From Bacillota bacterium (GTDB lineage: Bacteria; Bacillota; Bacilli; Bacillales_B; DSM-18226): a stretch of 13,350 nucleotides of DNA. The DNA lies in assembly GCA_030705665.1 (NCBI GenBank), contig JAUZQA010000041.1, forward strand, positions 1 to 13,350, given 5' to 3'. Both the position numbers and the translations under genes were made by a program. Shown here in pieces: positions 6,770-13,308 of this stretch; positions within the stretch are counted from its first letter, which is position 1, and each line of letters begins with the position of its first letter. The notes under the pieces were generated by a model. That model did not search any database and was not told where the DNA came from. It saw only the letters and a list, made by a program, of their open reading frames with translations.

Positions 6770-6788
6770 TGCCATTATAATGATGGCA
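6770..6788. promoter_or_regulatory. 19-bp palindrome, candidate operator
   Basis: TGCCATTATAATGATGGCA is a 9-1-9 inverted repeat with one mismatched pair, placed 42-60 bp upstream of the FbpA-like frame. Length and layout equal those of Fur-family operators (Fur, PerR, Zur), and the core carries TATAAT on the minus strand (6779-6774) as a possible -10. The outer bases do not fit the Fur consensus, so the cognate regulator is unknown. The other parts of the 6729-7056 gap are listed separately. Confidence 0.35.
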
Positions 6789-6939
6789 AATTTAGGAATT
6801 TGTCGAACGATTGGTTATTTATAGACTCTTAAAAGAATTGTTATCTTTCTTTAATAAAAGACAAAGAACTGTATTTTTTTACCTACATTCCCTTAGGATT
6901 AAAAACTTTGAATTTCATGTAAATTTTTCGACACTGAAT

Positions 6940-6992
6940 TGTAATAACCTCATTACATGCTTGAAATATTCTCATGTTAAAATCCTTGTTAA
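6940..6992 (+). promoter_or_regulatory. Repeats and extended -10 upstream of the NlpC/P60 gene
   Basis: Three elements lie 65-117 bp before the gene: an inverted repeat TGTAAT-N6-ATTACA (6940-6957), a direct repeat TGTTAA-N6-TGTTAA (6975-6980, 6987-6992), and an extended -10 TG-T-TAAAAT (6975-6983) overlapping the first half-site. TGTWAH half-sites are those of WalR, but the spacer here is 6 rather than 5. No good -35 is seen, as expected for a regulator-dependent promoter. The rest of the 328-nt gap (6729-7056) has no gene I believe. Confidence 0.3.
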
Positions 6993-7056
6993 TGATTTTT
7001 CTGAATATTGAGACATCATCAAATTTAATTGGATTTAGGAAATGAAGGTGATGAGA

Positions 7057-8139
7057 ATGAGAAGGTGGTTTTTATTTTTTATCAATATTTGTATTGTTGG
7101 AATGGTGTCTTTTGCGCCCCCTAGAGCTTATGGGGCAATCCTGAATCCTTCGGAATTGAAAAATCAAGGTTCCATTATTGATGTTCAAAATGGGCAACAA
7201 CCTAATACTCCCTCCGAAATAGATAAACGTCTTCAGAATATAAATCAAACCATTTTTGACAATCAGCATGCGATCCATACAATTGAAAATGATATTGACG
7301 TGATTCACACAGATATTTTGAAACTTGAACATGAAACGGCCGTCTTACATGAAAATATGGCAAAACGAGGAGATTTATTAAAAGAGCGCGCAAAAGCTTA
7401 TCAGGTAACGAGTGGAGATCTAACCTTTCTTAATGCACTCCTTGACACCAAGAACATAAGCGAGTTTATAGATCGTGCTGGATCTGTAGCTATGATTGTA
7501 CAAGCCGATCATGATCTCCTTAAAAAACAACAAAATGAAAAAGAAGAATACGATCTCAAGCATAAGTCTTTAACGGATAAGTATGTAAAACTGAATAGAA
7601 TGAAGACTGAGTACGAAGGGATGCAAGCTCAAATCTTAAAACAGAAAAAACATTATGAAGAGATGAAAATACAATTCCAGGAACAAAATCAGGATCATGC
7701 AGCTGCAGTGAACCCTGTTTCTTCCATCATTCCTTCCATTTTGGCACCAAGTTCAGGACTAGCTGTGAAAATTTTGAGTATTAGCCAAAAATATATTGGA
7801 CACTCTGTGTACGTTTTTGGCGGAGGCAGGACAGCTTCTGATATTCAAAATGGAAGATTTGATTGTTCAGGCTTTGTTCATTGGGCATTATCCCAAGTAG
7901 GGATCAATGTTGGCACCAATACTGATACCATTAAGAACTCAGGAAGGCAAATACCTGCCCAGAGCCTTCAGCCAGGGGATTTAGTGTTTTTTGATACCTA
8001 TAAACAAGATGGACATGTCGGGATTTACATAGGAAACGGGCAATTCATCGGGTCACAGAGTACAACTGGGGTTGCCATAGCTGACATGACAAGCGGCTAC
8101 TGGAAAGCCAAATTTAATGGCCGAGTCATTAGATTTTAA
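7057..8139 (+). CDS. Secreted NlpC/P60 peptidoglycan endopeptidase with CwlO-like coiled coil
   Basis: A signal peptide (residues 1-26 from the Met at 7057, probable cleavage after AYG) precedes a coiled coil (about 50-210) and a C-terminal NlpC/P60 domain (about 240-360). The catalytic Cys270 is in FDCSGFVHWAL and His320 in DGHVGIYIGNGQF; the third triad position, usually His/Asn/Gln about 12 residues on, is Gly332 (FIGSQ), which is unusual. Family members cut the D-gamma-Glu/meso-DAP bond of stem peptides; B. subtilis CwlO needs its coiled coil to be controlled by FtsEX. The block about 105-155 (LLDTKNISEFIDRAGSV) matches the 3D-domain protein at 1158-2237. Codons at 7042, 7051 and 7057 are all possible starts; GGTGAT at 7047-7052 is well placed only for 7057. 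No terminator was found after it. Confidence 0.88.
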   Translation: MRRWFLFFINICIVGMVSFAPPRAYGAILNPSELKNQGSIIDVQNGQQPNTPSEIDKRLQNINQTIFDNQHAIHTIENDIDVIHTDILKLEHETAVLHENMAKRGDLLKERAKAYQVTSGDLTFLNALLDTKNISEFIDRAGSVAMIVQADHDLLKKQQNEKEEYDLKHKSLTDKYVKLNRMKTEYEGMQAQILKQKKHYEEMKIQFQEQNQDHAAAVNPVSSIIPSILAPSSGLAVKILSISQKYIGHSVYVFGGGRTASDIQNGRFDCSGFVHWALSQVGINVGTNTDTIKNSGRQIPAQSLQPGDLVFFDTYKQDGHVGIYIGNGQFIGSQSTTGVAIADMTSGYWKAKFNGRVIRF

Positions 8140-8225
8140 TTGGGTGCTGAAAATGCTAAGTAACCCGCCCTTTTAAACCAGCATATATTGTTCTAGTTAT
8201 GTGCACTTAATTCGGAGGGACCCTT

Positions 8226-9131
8226 ATGAACGATTACCCTGTGTATCCATATTACAGTAAAGAAATAAAATGTGAGGAACAGGCAATTAGCTTTCCGCCA
8301 CAACATCAGGAACAACAACCCGGACTTGAATATCTAATGGATCCAAGACCTATTTTCGATAATCCATCTTATATTGGAAGTAAAAAATTATTTAACAAAA
8401 CTGCTATTATTACTGGGGGAGACAGTGGAATTGGCAGGGCCGTGGCTGTTGCCTTTGCTAAAGAAGGGGCCGATGTTGCAATTGCTTACCTTGACGAACA
8501 TGAAGATGCAGAAGAAACAAAAGAAGCTATTGAGAAACTTGGCAAAAGATGCATCATTCTCTCTACTGACCTGCGCTTTAAGGAAAACTGTGTCTATGTT
8601 GTGGAAGAAACGTTGAACACATATGGAAAAATCGATATTCTTGTAAACAATTGTGCGGTCCAATATCCCCAAGAGAGCATAATGAATATAACAGAACAGC
8701 AGCTTGTCCATACATTTGCCACCAACATCTTTTCATACTTTTTTATGACTCAGTCAGCTATGCCACACCTTAAGCAAGGAAGTGCTGTCATCAATACTGC
8801 ATCGGTTACAGCCTATTATGGCCATAAAACACTAATTGACTACTCTGCAACAAAAGGGGCAATTGTATCTTTTACCCGCGCACTGGCAAATAATCTTGCT
8901 GACCAAGGAATTCGAGTGAATGCAGTAGCGCCAGGTCCGATCTGGTCTCCTCTTATTCCTGCATCCATGTCTGATGGAGACGTTGCAGCTTTTGGGACGG
9001 ATGTACCAATGAAGCGTGCTGGACAGCCGTTTGAGCTGGCTCCAACTTATGTTTACCTTGCCAGCCATGATTCTCAATATGTAACAGGTCAAACATTACA
9101 TGTTAATGGTGCAGAATTTACTTCCTCATAA
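8226..9131 (+). CDS. Short-chain dehydrogenase/reductase, YdaD/YhdF general-stress type
   Basis: NAD(P)-dependent SDR oxidoreductase of 301 aa. After a 50-residue extension rich in Pro and Gln (PPQHQEQQPG), typical of the YdaD/YhdF/YhxC group, come TGGDSGIG (63-70, cofactor), NNCA (141-144, usually NNAG), Asn167, Ser193, and Tyr206-x-x-x-Lys210 (YSATK), then the APGPIWSPLIP loop. All catalytic residues Asn-Ser-Tyr-Lys are present. ATG 8226 has GGAGGG at 8214-8219. B. subtilis YdaD (Gsp39) belongs to the SigB general stress regulon, but I see no SigB promoter (GTTTAA...GGGTAT) in the 86-nt leader, so stress control is not shown here. The substrate is unknown. Confidence 0.9.
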   Translation: MNDYPVYPYYSKEIKCEEQAISFPPQHQEQQPGLEYLMDPRPIFDNPSYIGSKKLFNKTAIITGGDSGIGRAVAVAFAKEGADVAIAYLDEHEDAEETKEAIEKLGKRCIILSTDLRFKENCVYVVEETLNTYGKIDILVNNCAVQYPQESIMNITEQQLVHTFATNIFSYFFMTQSAMPHLKQGSAVINTASVTAYYGHKTLIDYSATKGAIVSFTRALANNLADQGIRVNAVAPGPIWSPLIPASMSDGDVAAFGTDVPMKRAGQPFELAPTYVYLASHDSQYVTGQTLHVNGAEFTSS

Positions 9132-9139
9132 ACAAATTC

Positions 9140-9177
9140 AGGTACTATTCAAAGGAAGCTTTCCAAGAATAGTACCT
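9140..9177. terminator. Hairpin between convergent genes
   Basis: An 11-bp perfect stem AGGTACTATTC (9140-9150) / GAATAGTACCT (9167-9177) encloses a second small hairpin GGAA/TTCC (9154-9164). It lies between the two stop codons, so it probably ends transcripts from both sides, but no T-run follows on either strand. Confidence 0.5.
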
Positions 9178-9194
9178 CTAAACTTCCTTATTAT

Positions 9195-10319
9195 TTACTT
9201 AGGCCTTGATTTTGATTGATTAATTTTCTCTTGGAGTTTTTCAACATACAGGTCACCATCTATTGGCAGCTCGACTGATTTATTCAGCCAAGAAGAGAGG
9301 TAAACACTATTCAATATCTCAACTGCTTTGATCCCTTCCTCACCAGGTGCTATTAATGGGGTGCCTTTTCGAATACTATTTACCCAATTTCGTATTATTC
9401 CTAAATGTTCTTGGTTTTCCCCTTTAATTGGAATGTTAATCTCCCAACATTCTGGTTCACCAAATCCTCCTTGATAGGTTGCATTGAACTCCCTTTCAGA
9501 TTTTGTTAGTCGATAAAATTTTAGTTGTTCATTTTCAATAACGATCTTTCCACGTTCGCCGACAATTTCAAACCGATTTGTTCCAGGTGCTTCCCCTGTA
9601 GATGTAATGAAAACACCAGTTGCCCCATTTTCGTACTCAACATATGCAGTTACATCATCTTCAACTTCAATATCATGATATTTTCCATTGCCGCAAAAGC
9701 CTTGTACACGTTTTGGCATTAGCCCTGTTGTCCATTGCCAGAGGTCTAATTGATGTACAGACTGGTTAATTAATACTCCCCCGCCTTCCCCGCTCCAGGT
9801 TGCCCGCCAATAGCTTGAATCATAATAGCTTTGTGAACGATAGTTATTGGTTATGATCCAATTGGTTCGCTTAATTTCCCCTAGTTCATTGTTTTGAATA
9901 AGCTCCCTTAATTTTTGATAGAGGGGATTTGTGCGCTGGTTATACATCATACTATATACTTTGCCGCTTAATCTGGCTGCTTCATTCATTTTTTCGACAT
10001 CTTTTGTATAAACACCAGCAGGCTTTTCCACCAAGACATGCAGCCCCTTTGCAAAAGCCCTAATGGCCAGGTCAGGATGACTATAATGCGGCGTTGTAAT
10101 GATAACGGCATCCATGTCAAAAAAATTAAAAAAGTCGTCTTCGTGAACAAATGTCTGTACATCACCAGAAGTATGATTCTTTACCCACTCCAATTGTTCC
10201 TCTCTTCTGCCGCATACAGCGGATAAAACTGCACCTTCAACTTGACCTTGGTCCAGCTGAAGGATATATTCCTTCCCCATATTTCCAATTCCAATGACAC
10301 CTACTTTAGTTACATTCAC
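9195..10319 (-). CDS. Gfo/Idh/MocA-family oxidoreductase
   Basis: NAD(P)-dependent dehydrogenase of 374 aa acting in the cytoplasm on a sugar, inositol or related polyol. The Rossmann motif is GVIGIGNMG (7-15), and the family hallmark EKP is at 98-100 (HVLVEKPAG). The C-terminal alpha/beta domain carries GGGVLINQSVHQLDLWQW (179-196), with His189 and Asp192 at the usual active-site positions. Length is normal. The start is GTG at 10319 with GAGGCG eight to nine bases upstream; no ATG lies nearby. It is a single gene, convergent with the SDR and divergent from the nuclease, so the context does not reveal the substrate. No sugar-transport or inositol genes are near. Confidence 0.88.
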   Translation of the reverse strand: MNVTKVGVIGIGNMGKEYILQLDQGQVEGAVLSAVCGRREEQLEWVKNHTSGDVQTFVHEDDFFNFFDMDAVIITTPHYSHPDLAIRAFAKGLHVLVEKPAGVYTKDVEKMNEAARLSGKVYSMMYNQRTNPLYQKLRELIQNNELGEIKRTNWIITNNYRSQSYYDSSYWRATWSGEGGGVLINQSVHQLDLWQWTTGLMPKRVQGFCGNGKYHDIEVEDDVTAYVEYENGATGVFITSTGEAPGTNRFEIVGERGKIVIENEQLKFYRLTKSEREFNATYQGGFGEPECWEINIPIKGENQEHLGIIRNWVNSIRKGTPLIAPGEEGIKAVEILNSVYLSSWLNKSVELPIDGDLYVEKLQEKINQSKSRPK

Positions 10320-10445
10320 TGTTTATACGCCTCACTTAGCAGTATTTTTCCTTACTTAATTTAATGTTTCTATCTTGACTATCTTCACACCTTCTCTTAA
10401 ACATAATTAACAAGAAAAATATTTCGTTAGCTGATTTGTAATTTA

Positions 10446-10477
10446 TTGAATGCTGATTCCCAACTTTGTAATATAAT
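10446..10477 (+). promoter_or_regulatory. Probable promoter of the nuclease gene
   Basis: A perfect -10 TATAAT at 10472-10477 lies 32 bp before the ATG at 10509. The best upstream hexamer is TTGAAT (10446-10451) at a long 20-bp spacing. Transcription would start at about 10484, after the first codons of the longer open frame, which supports the shorter protein start. Confidence 0.45.
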
Positions 10478-10508
10478 AGATTTCGATAGAACTAAAAGGG
10501 AGACACTA

Positions 10509-11441
10509 ATGGCAAAGAAAAACAACACATCACAAAAACAGCCGGAAAGAAAACCATTAAATATCAATCTAACTAAGCAATTAATCGTTCTAAGAGAAAA
10601 TCTAAGAAAGATGTATGAAGATAAGCAAGTGTATTTCCATGAAAAACAAAATAAAACGGAAATTACTCAATATTATCAGACTATAATAAACCAATCTTGC
10701 CGGGGAACAGAGTTATTTTACAAATATAATCATCTCATTGAAAAAACACATAAAAATCAGAACCCATACTTTATAAGTAAAGATTTATATTTATATACTT
10801 GGGTTGACCTATATCCAGATGGTACGGTTAAATGTATATACTCAGGTGAAACCAAGGACCCGCGTTCTTTGATTCTCCAGGAGTATGAATTAATTGGTCA
10901 CAAGGCAGCACTCGGAAAAGAGTTTGAAAAAGCTGAGCAAAAGGATTATGAATTGCTTAAGCAGCTTAAAACATATGAGCGAAAATTAAAACTCAATACA
11001 GAACATATTGTCCCACAGTCGTGGTTTGGTGCTCTGGAGCCTATGAAAGGTGACTTACACCATCTATTTGTTTGTAATCCAGAATGTAATATTGTTCGAT
11101 CAAATTTTACTTATGATGAACTTTGCAGCCTATTCCCTGAATCCAATCCTCATCATTCATGCGGCAGTGCATTAAATGAAAGGTTTGAACCCAGGTTTGG
11201 AAAAGGGGCAATTGCAAGGGCAATGTTGTATTTTTTTCTTCGCTACCCAAGAGCGATTAAAAAAGCTTACAGAAATAATATTAGCATTCCCTTACTCATT
11301 AATTGGCACCTACAAAACCAAGTGACACTTTATGAGAAACATCGTAATCAGGCCATATACCGAATTCAGGGCAACAGAAATCCGTTCATTGATTTCCCCG
11401 ACTTACTAAATTACATAGAATTTCCGATCTACTTCTTTTGA
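10509..11441 (+). CDS. Endonuclease I-family nuclease, no signal peptide
   Basis: The C-terminal two thirds match the endonuclease I family (E. coli EndA, Vibrio Vvn, B. subtilis YurI/Bsn): NTEHIVPQSWFG with Glu165-His166, GDLHHLF (181-187), NIVRSNF with Asn194/Arg197/Asn199, ERFEPR (224-229), and QGNRNPFID (287-295). These are the metal-binding beta-beta-alpha active site and the C-terminal signature, so it should cut DNA and/or RNA without strong sequence preference. The start at ATG 10509 follows AAAAGGGAG (10495-10503); the frame is open back to a TTG at 10446, but the promoter lies there. Relatives are secreted, but this protein begins MAKKNNTSQKQPERK, basic and hydrophilic, with no signal sequence. 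The N-terminal 140 residues are charged and unrecognised, with a possible strand region (DLYLYTWVDLYPDGTVKCIYSG, in part). No immunity gene is adjacent. Confidence 0.82.
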   Translation: MAKKNNTSQKQPERKPLNINLTKQLIVLRENLRKMYEDKQVYFHEKQNKTEITQYYQTIINQSCRGTELFYKYNHLIEKTHKNQNPYFISKDLYLYTWVDLYPDGTVKCIYSGETKDPRSLILQEYELIGHKAALGKEFEKAEQKDYELLKQLKTYERKLKLNTEHIVPQSWFGALEPMKGDLHHLFVCNPECNIVRSNFTYDELCSLFPESNPHHSCGSALNERFEPRFGKGAIARAMLYFFLRYPRAIKKAYRNNISIPLLINWHLQNQVTLYEKHRNQAIYRIQGNRNPFIDFPDLLNYIEFPIYFF

Positions 11442-11493
11442 TTAGGCTGTCTAAAATTTGCTGTTGAATTCCGCTGCAAGTACAAAGAAAATT

Positions 11494-11510
11494 TGTAAAA
11501 AAAGTGTTAA
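11494..11510 (+). promoter_or_regulatory. Perfect match to WalR-box consensus upstream of pssA
   Basis: TGTAAA-AAAAG-TGTTAA fits TGTWAH-N5-TGTWAH at all fixed positions. It lies about 100 bp before pssA. A possible extended -10 TG-G-TAAAAT is at 11561-11569, and a weak TTGAGT/GATATT pair with 17-bp spacing is at 11530-11558. The sequence is very A-rich, so chance is a real alternative. Confidence 0.3.
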
Positions 11511-11610
11511 AGTGTTATTAATAAAAGAATTGAGTGAAATTATCTAATCCATGATATTGATGGTAAAATGATTCAGAAAATCATGTTACAAGTATATAGA
11601 AAGAAGGCAC

Positions 11611-12312
11611 ATGATGCGTTTTGCGAAAATGATACCAAATTTATTCACATTAGGAAACTTATATTGTGGTTTTTTATCCGTTGGGTTTGCTGCACATGGT
11701 TCGTATAAAAATGCAGCTATACTCATTATTATTGGCATGATGTTGGACAGCATGGATGGCAGATTGGCCAGGATGTTAAATGCTGATAGTAATTTTGGCA
11801 AAGAGTTAGATTCCTTGGCTGATATTGTCACCTTTGGTATAGCTCCTTCATTTTTGGTCTATTACACCTATTTTTTTCATTTTGGGTTATTAGGATTAGC
11901 TGTCGCAGGGCTTTTCCCATTATTTGGCGCATTTCGTTTAGCGAGATTTAATATCAGCCCTAAAAAGGCATCATTGCGCTATTTTGTCGGGGTTCCTATA
12001 ACCGCTGCAGGTGGGATTTTAGCGATTCTTACACTATTTGGAAAAATCATTCCCCATTTAGTCACATCAGTTATATTCACGGGGTTATGTTTCTTAATGG
12101 TCAGCAGGATTCATATTCCAAGTTTAAAAGAAGTTCCGTTGCCAAAATACGGGACAATTGTAACAATCTTTCTCGGCTGTCTCTTATATGTCATTTATAG
12201 AAGCCCATACAACCACCATTTTCCTTATCTTATGTATATTGCGACACCGTTGTATGTAGCTTACATTGCCTATCGCTTTATCAAAGGGAAAAATCGAAAA
12301 GATCTTGATTAA
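11611..12312 (+). CDS. pssA: CDP-diacylglycerol-serine O-phosphatidyltransferase (phosphatidylserine synthase)
   Basis: Joins serine to CDP-diacylglycerol in the cytoplasmic membrane to make phosphatidylserine, the precursor of phosphatidylethanolamine. The CDP-alcohol phosphatidyltransferase motif is complete: D46-x2-D49-G50-x2-A53-R54-x8-G63-x3-D67-x3-D71. The N-terminus MIPNLFTLGNLYCGF is typical of PssA, and about six to eight membrane segments follow. 233 aa is longer than B. subtilis PssA (177 aa), with extra C-terminal hydrophobic segments. ATG occurs at 11611 and 11614; AGAAGG at 11602-11607 suits either. The leader has a small AT hairpin (ATGATT/AATCAT, 11568-11584). The downstream DedA gene makes the pssA-ybfM order of B. 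subtilis. Confidence 0.93.
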   Translation: MMRFAKMIPNLFTLGNLYCGFLSVGFAAHGSYKNAAILIIIGMMLDSMDGRLARMLNADSNFGKELDSLADIVTFGIAPSFLVYYTYFFHFGLLGLAVAGLFPLFGAFRLARFNISPKKASLRYFVGVPITAAGGILAILTLFGKIIPHLVTSVIFTGLCFLMVSRIHIPSLKEVPLPKYGTIVTIFLGCLLYVIYRSPYNHHFPYLMYIATPLYVAYIAYRFIKGKNRKDLD

Positions 12313-12424
12313 CCATAGACCTTTTCTGTACTCACTTTTAATATGATTGTCTCTATTAGCATATATTACTTTTGGAACTGCTTTTCGAAGAATTTACTTT
12401 AAAAATGATTAATAACACCGGGAC

Positions 12425-13048
12425 GTGAAATATTTGTGGCATATTAATTTTCTACTCGAACACTACGGATATTTTGGCATTATCATTGCATTACTTGGTG
12501 GTATTATTGGCCTCCCTATACCTGATGAAGTGTTGCTTACCTATGTAGGGTATAACGTTTTTCAAGATAAAATGGCCTATCTCCCATCCTTATTTAGTGC
12601 TTTTATCGGTGCATTTGGGGGTATATCACTGAGTTATTTCTTTGGCATTAAATTAGGATTGCCTTTTTTACAAAAATTTGGTCCCAAGGTTCATATCACG
12701 AATGTCAGAATTAATAAAACTAAAGCCTTATTTACTAAATTTGGCCCTACACTGCTTTTCATTGGGTACTTTATTCCTGGAGTCCGTCATGTAACCGCGT
12801 ATTTAGCCGGGATCAACAGTTATTCCTTTAAAAAATTTGCCATATATGCTTATTCAGGTGCGGTTGTTTGGTGTTTTTCCTTTATCACTTTAGGAAAATT
12901 ACTTGGCGAGAAATGGAGGTTTTTCGCTTTTTATCTGATGAAAAATCGAATTTTGATCATCCCTGTCCTTTTGCTTCTTTTAATTTTGGGACTTGTTTAT
13001 TGGAAAAAAAGAAAGAGAGAAGTCAATACCAAGGGAGCTTTTGAATAA
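12425..13048 (+). CDS. DedA-family membrane protein, YbfM/PetA-like
   Basis: A 207-aa polytopic membrane protein with the two DedA re-entrant motifs: GLPIPDE (29-35) and FIPGVRHVTAYLAG (116-129), with the conserved Arg121 and His122. The last segment (about 176-193) ends in a basic tail. DedA proteins move lipids across the membrane; in B. subtilis YbfM, encoded in the pssA-ybfM-psd operon, has been named PetA for its role in phosphatidylethanolamine distribution. Position right after pssA supports that role here. The start is GTG at 12425, the first possible codon after an in-frame stop at 12413-12415; its ribosome site (GGGA, 12420-12423) is very weak. It lies 112 nt after pssA with no terminator seen. 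psd is not present before the next terminator. Confidence 0.88.
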   Translation: MKYLWHINFLLEHYGYFGIIIALLGGIIGLPIPDEVLLTYVGYNVFQDKMAYLPSLFSAFIGAFGGISLSYFFGIKLGLPFLQKFGPKVHITNVRINKTKALFTKFGPTLLFIGYFIPGVRHVTAYLAGINSYSFKKFAIYAYSGAVVWCFSFITLGKLLGEKWRFFAFYLMKNRILIIPVLLLLLILGLVYWKKRKREVNTKGAFE

Positions 13049-13061
13049 AATTATTGATAAA

Positions 13062-13081
13062 AAACGAGAGAATTCTCGTTT
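13062..13081. terminator. Hairpin directly after the DedA gene
   Basis: AAACGAGA (13062-13069) pairs with TCTCGTTT (13074-13081) around GAAT. It stands immediately before the stronger terminator at 13083-13120 and may stabilise the mRNA end. Confidence 0.5.
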
Positions 13082-13082
13082 C

Positions 13083-13120
13083 AAATTGTCGAGAAAGGGG
13101 CATTTTCTCGGCAATTTTTT
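13083..13120 (+). terminator. Terminator of the pssA-dedA unit
   Basis: AAATTGTCGAGAAA (13083-13096) pairs with TTTCTCGGCAATTT (13104-13117), with one G-T pair and a 7-nt loop, followed by more T. It closes the unit with no psd in it. Confidence 0.8.
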
Positions 13121-13156
13121 ATTTTGTCAGCTATTATAAATATAAAATTAATGGAT

Positions 13157-13308
13157 ATCCCCTGCTATTGAGCCGGGGGATTTCCGCTCCGGTCACTCGC
13201 TTTCCGCGGGGAGGGTCCCTGGAGCCTCCTCGGCGCTTAGGCGCCTGTGGGGTCTCCAGTGCCCTCTGATCCCGCAGGAGTCGAGTGCCCTCCGCTCCAA
13301 TCAACCGG
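13157..13308. repeat. GC-rich nested palindromic repeat element
   Basis: A GC-rich block in AT-rich DNA with nested inverted repeats: an outer arm CACTCGCTTTCCGCGGG (13194-13210) against CCCGCAGGAGTCGAGTG (13271-13287); a middle arm GAGGGTCCCTGGAG (13211-13224) against CTCCAGTGCCCTC (13254-13266); and a central hairpin GGCGC-TTAG-GCGCC (13232-13245). CCGCTCC flanks it as a direct repeat (13184-13190, 13292-13298), and ATCCCC/GGGGAT forms another small hairpin (13157-13162, 13176-13181). From memory this matches a family scattered through many Bacillus genomes with the ends '..CCGCTCC' and 'CCGCTCCAATCAAC'; it carries no gene and its function is not known. A 71-codon frame across it is meaningless. 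Edges are approximate. After the repeat, to 13350, I see nothing; 13121-13156 is plain AT-rich spacer. Confidence 0.75.

Noticed and set aside
6770..6788. Canonical Fur box
   Set aside because: Only the A/T core of the palindrome agrees with the Fur consensus; the outer bases differ, so it is listed just as an unassigned operator candidate.
6811..7011. 66-aa frame in the gap before the NlpC/P60 gene
   Set aside because: No ribosome site, low-complexity AT-rich composition, and it overlaps the likely regulatory region.
8140..8225. Terminator or SigB promoter between the NlpC/P60 and SDR genes
   Set aside because: Only weak complementarity without a T-run, and no GTTTAA/GGGTAT pair could be found.
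10446..10508. N-terminal extension of the nuclease from a TTG start
   Set aside because: The extension contains the probable -10 box and has no ribosome site; the ATG at 10509 has a strong one.
13054..13269. 71-aa frame after the DedA gene
   Set aside because: It runs through two terminator hairpins and into the palindromic repeat; its C-terminal half is a translation of the repeat.
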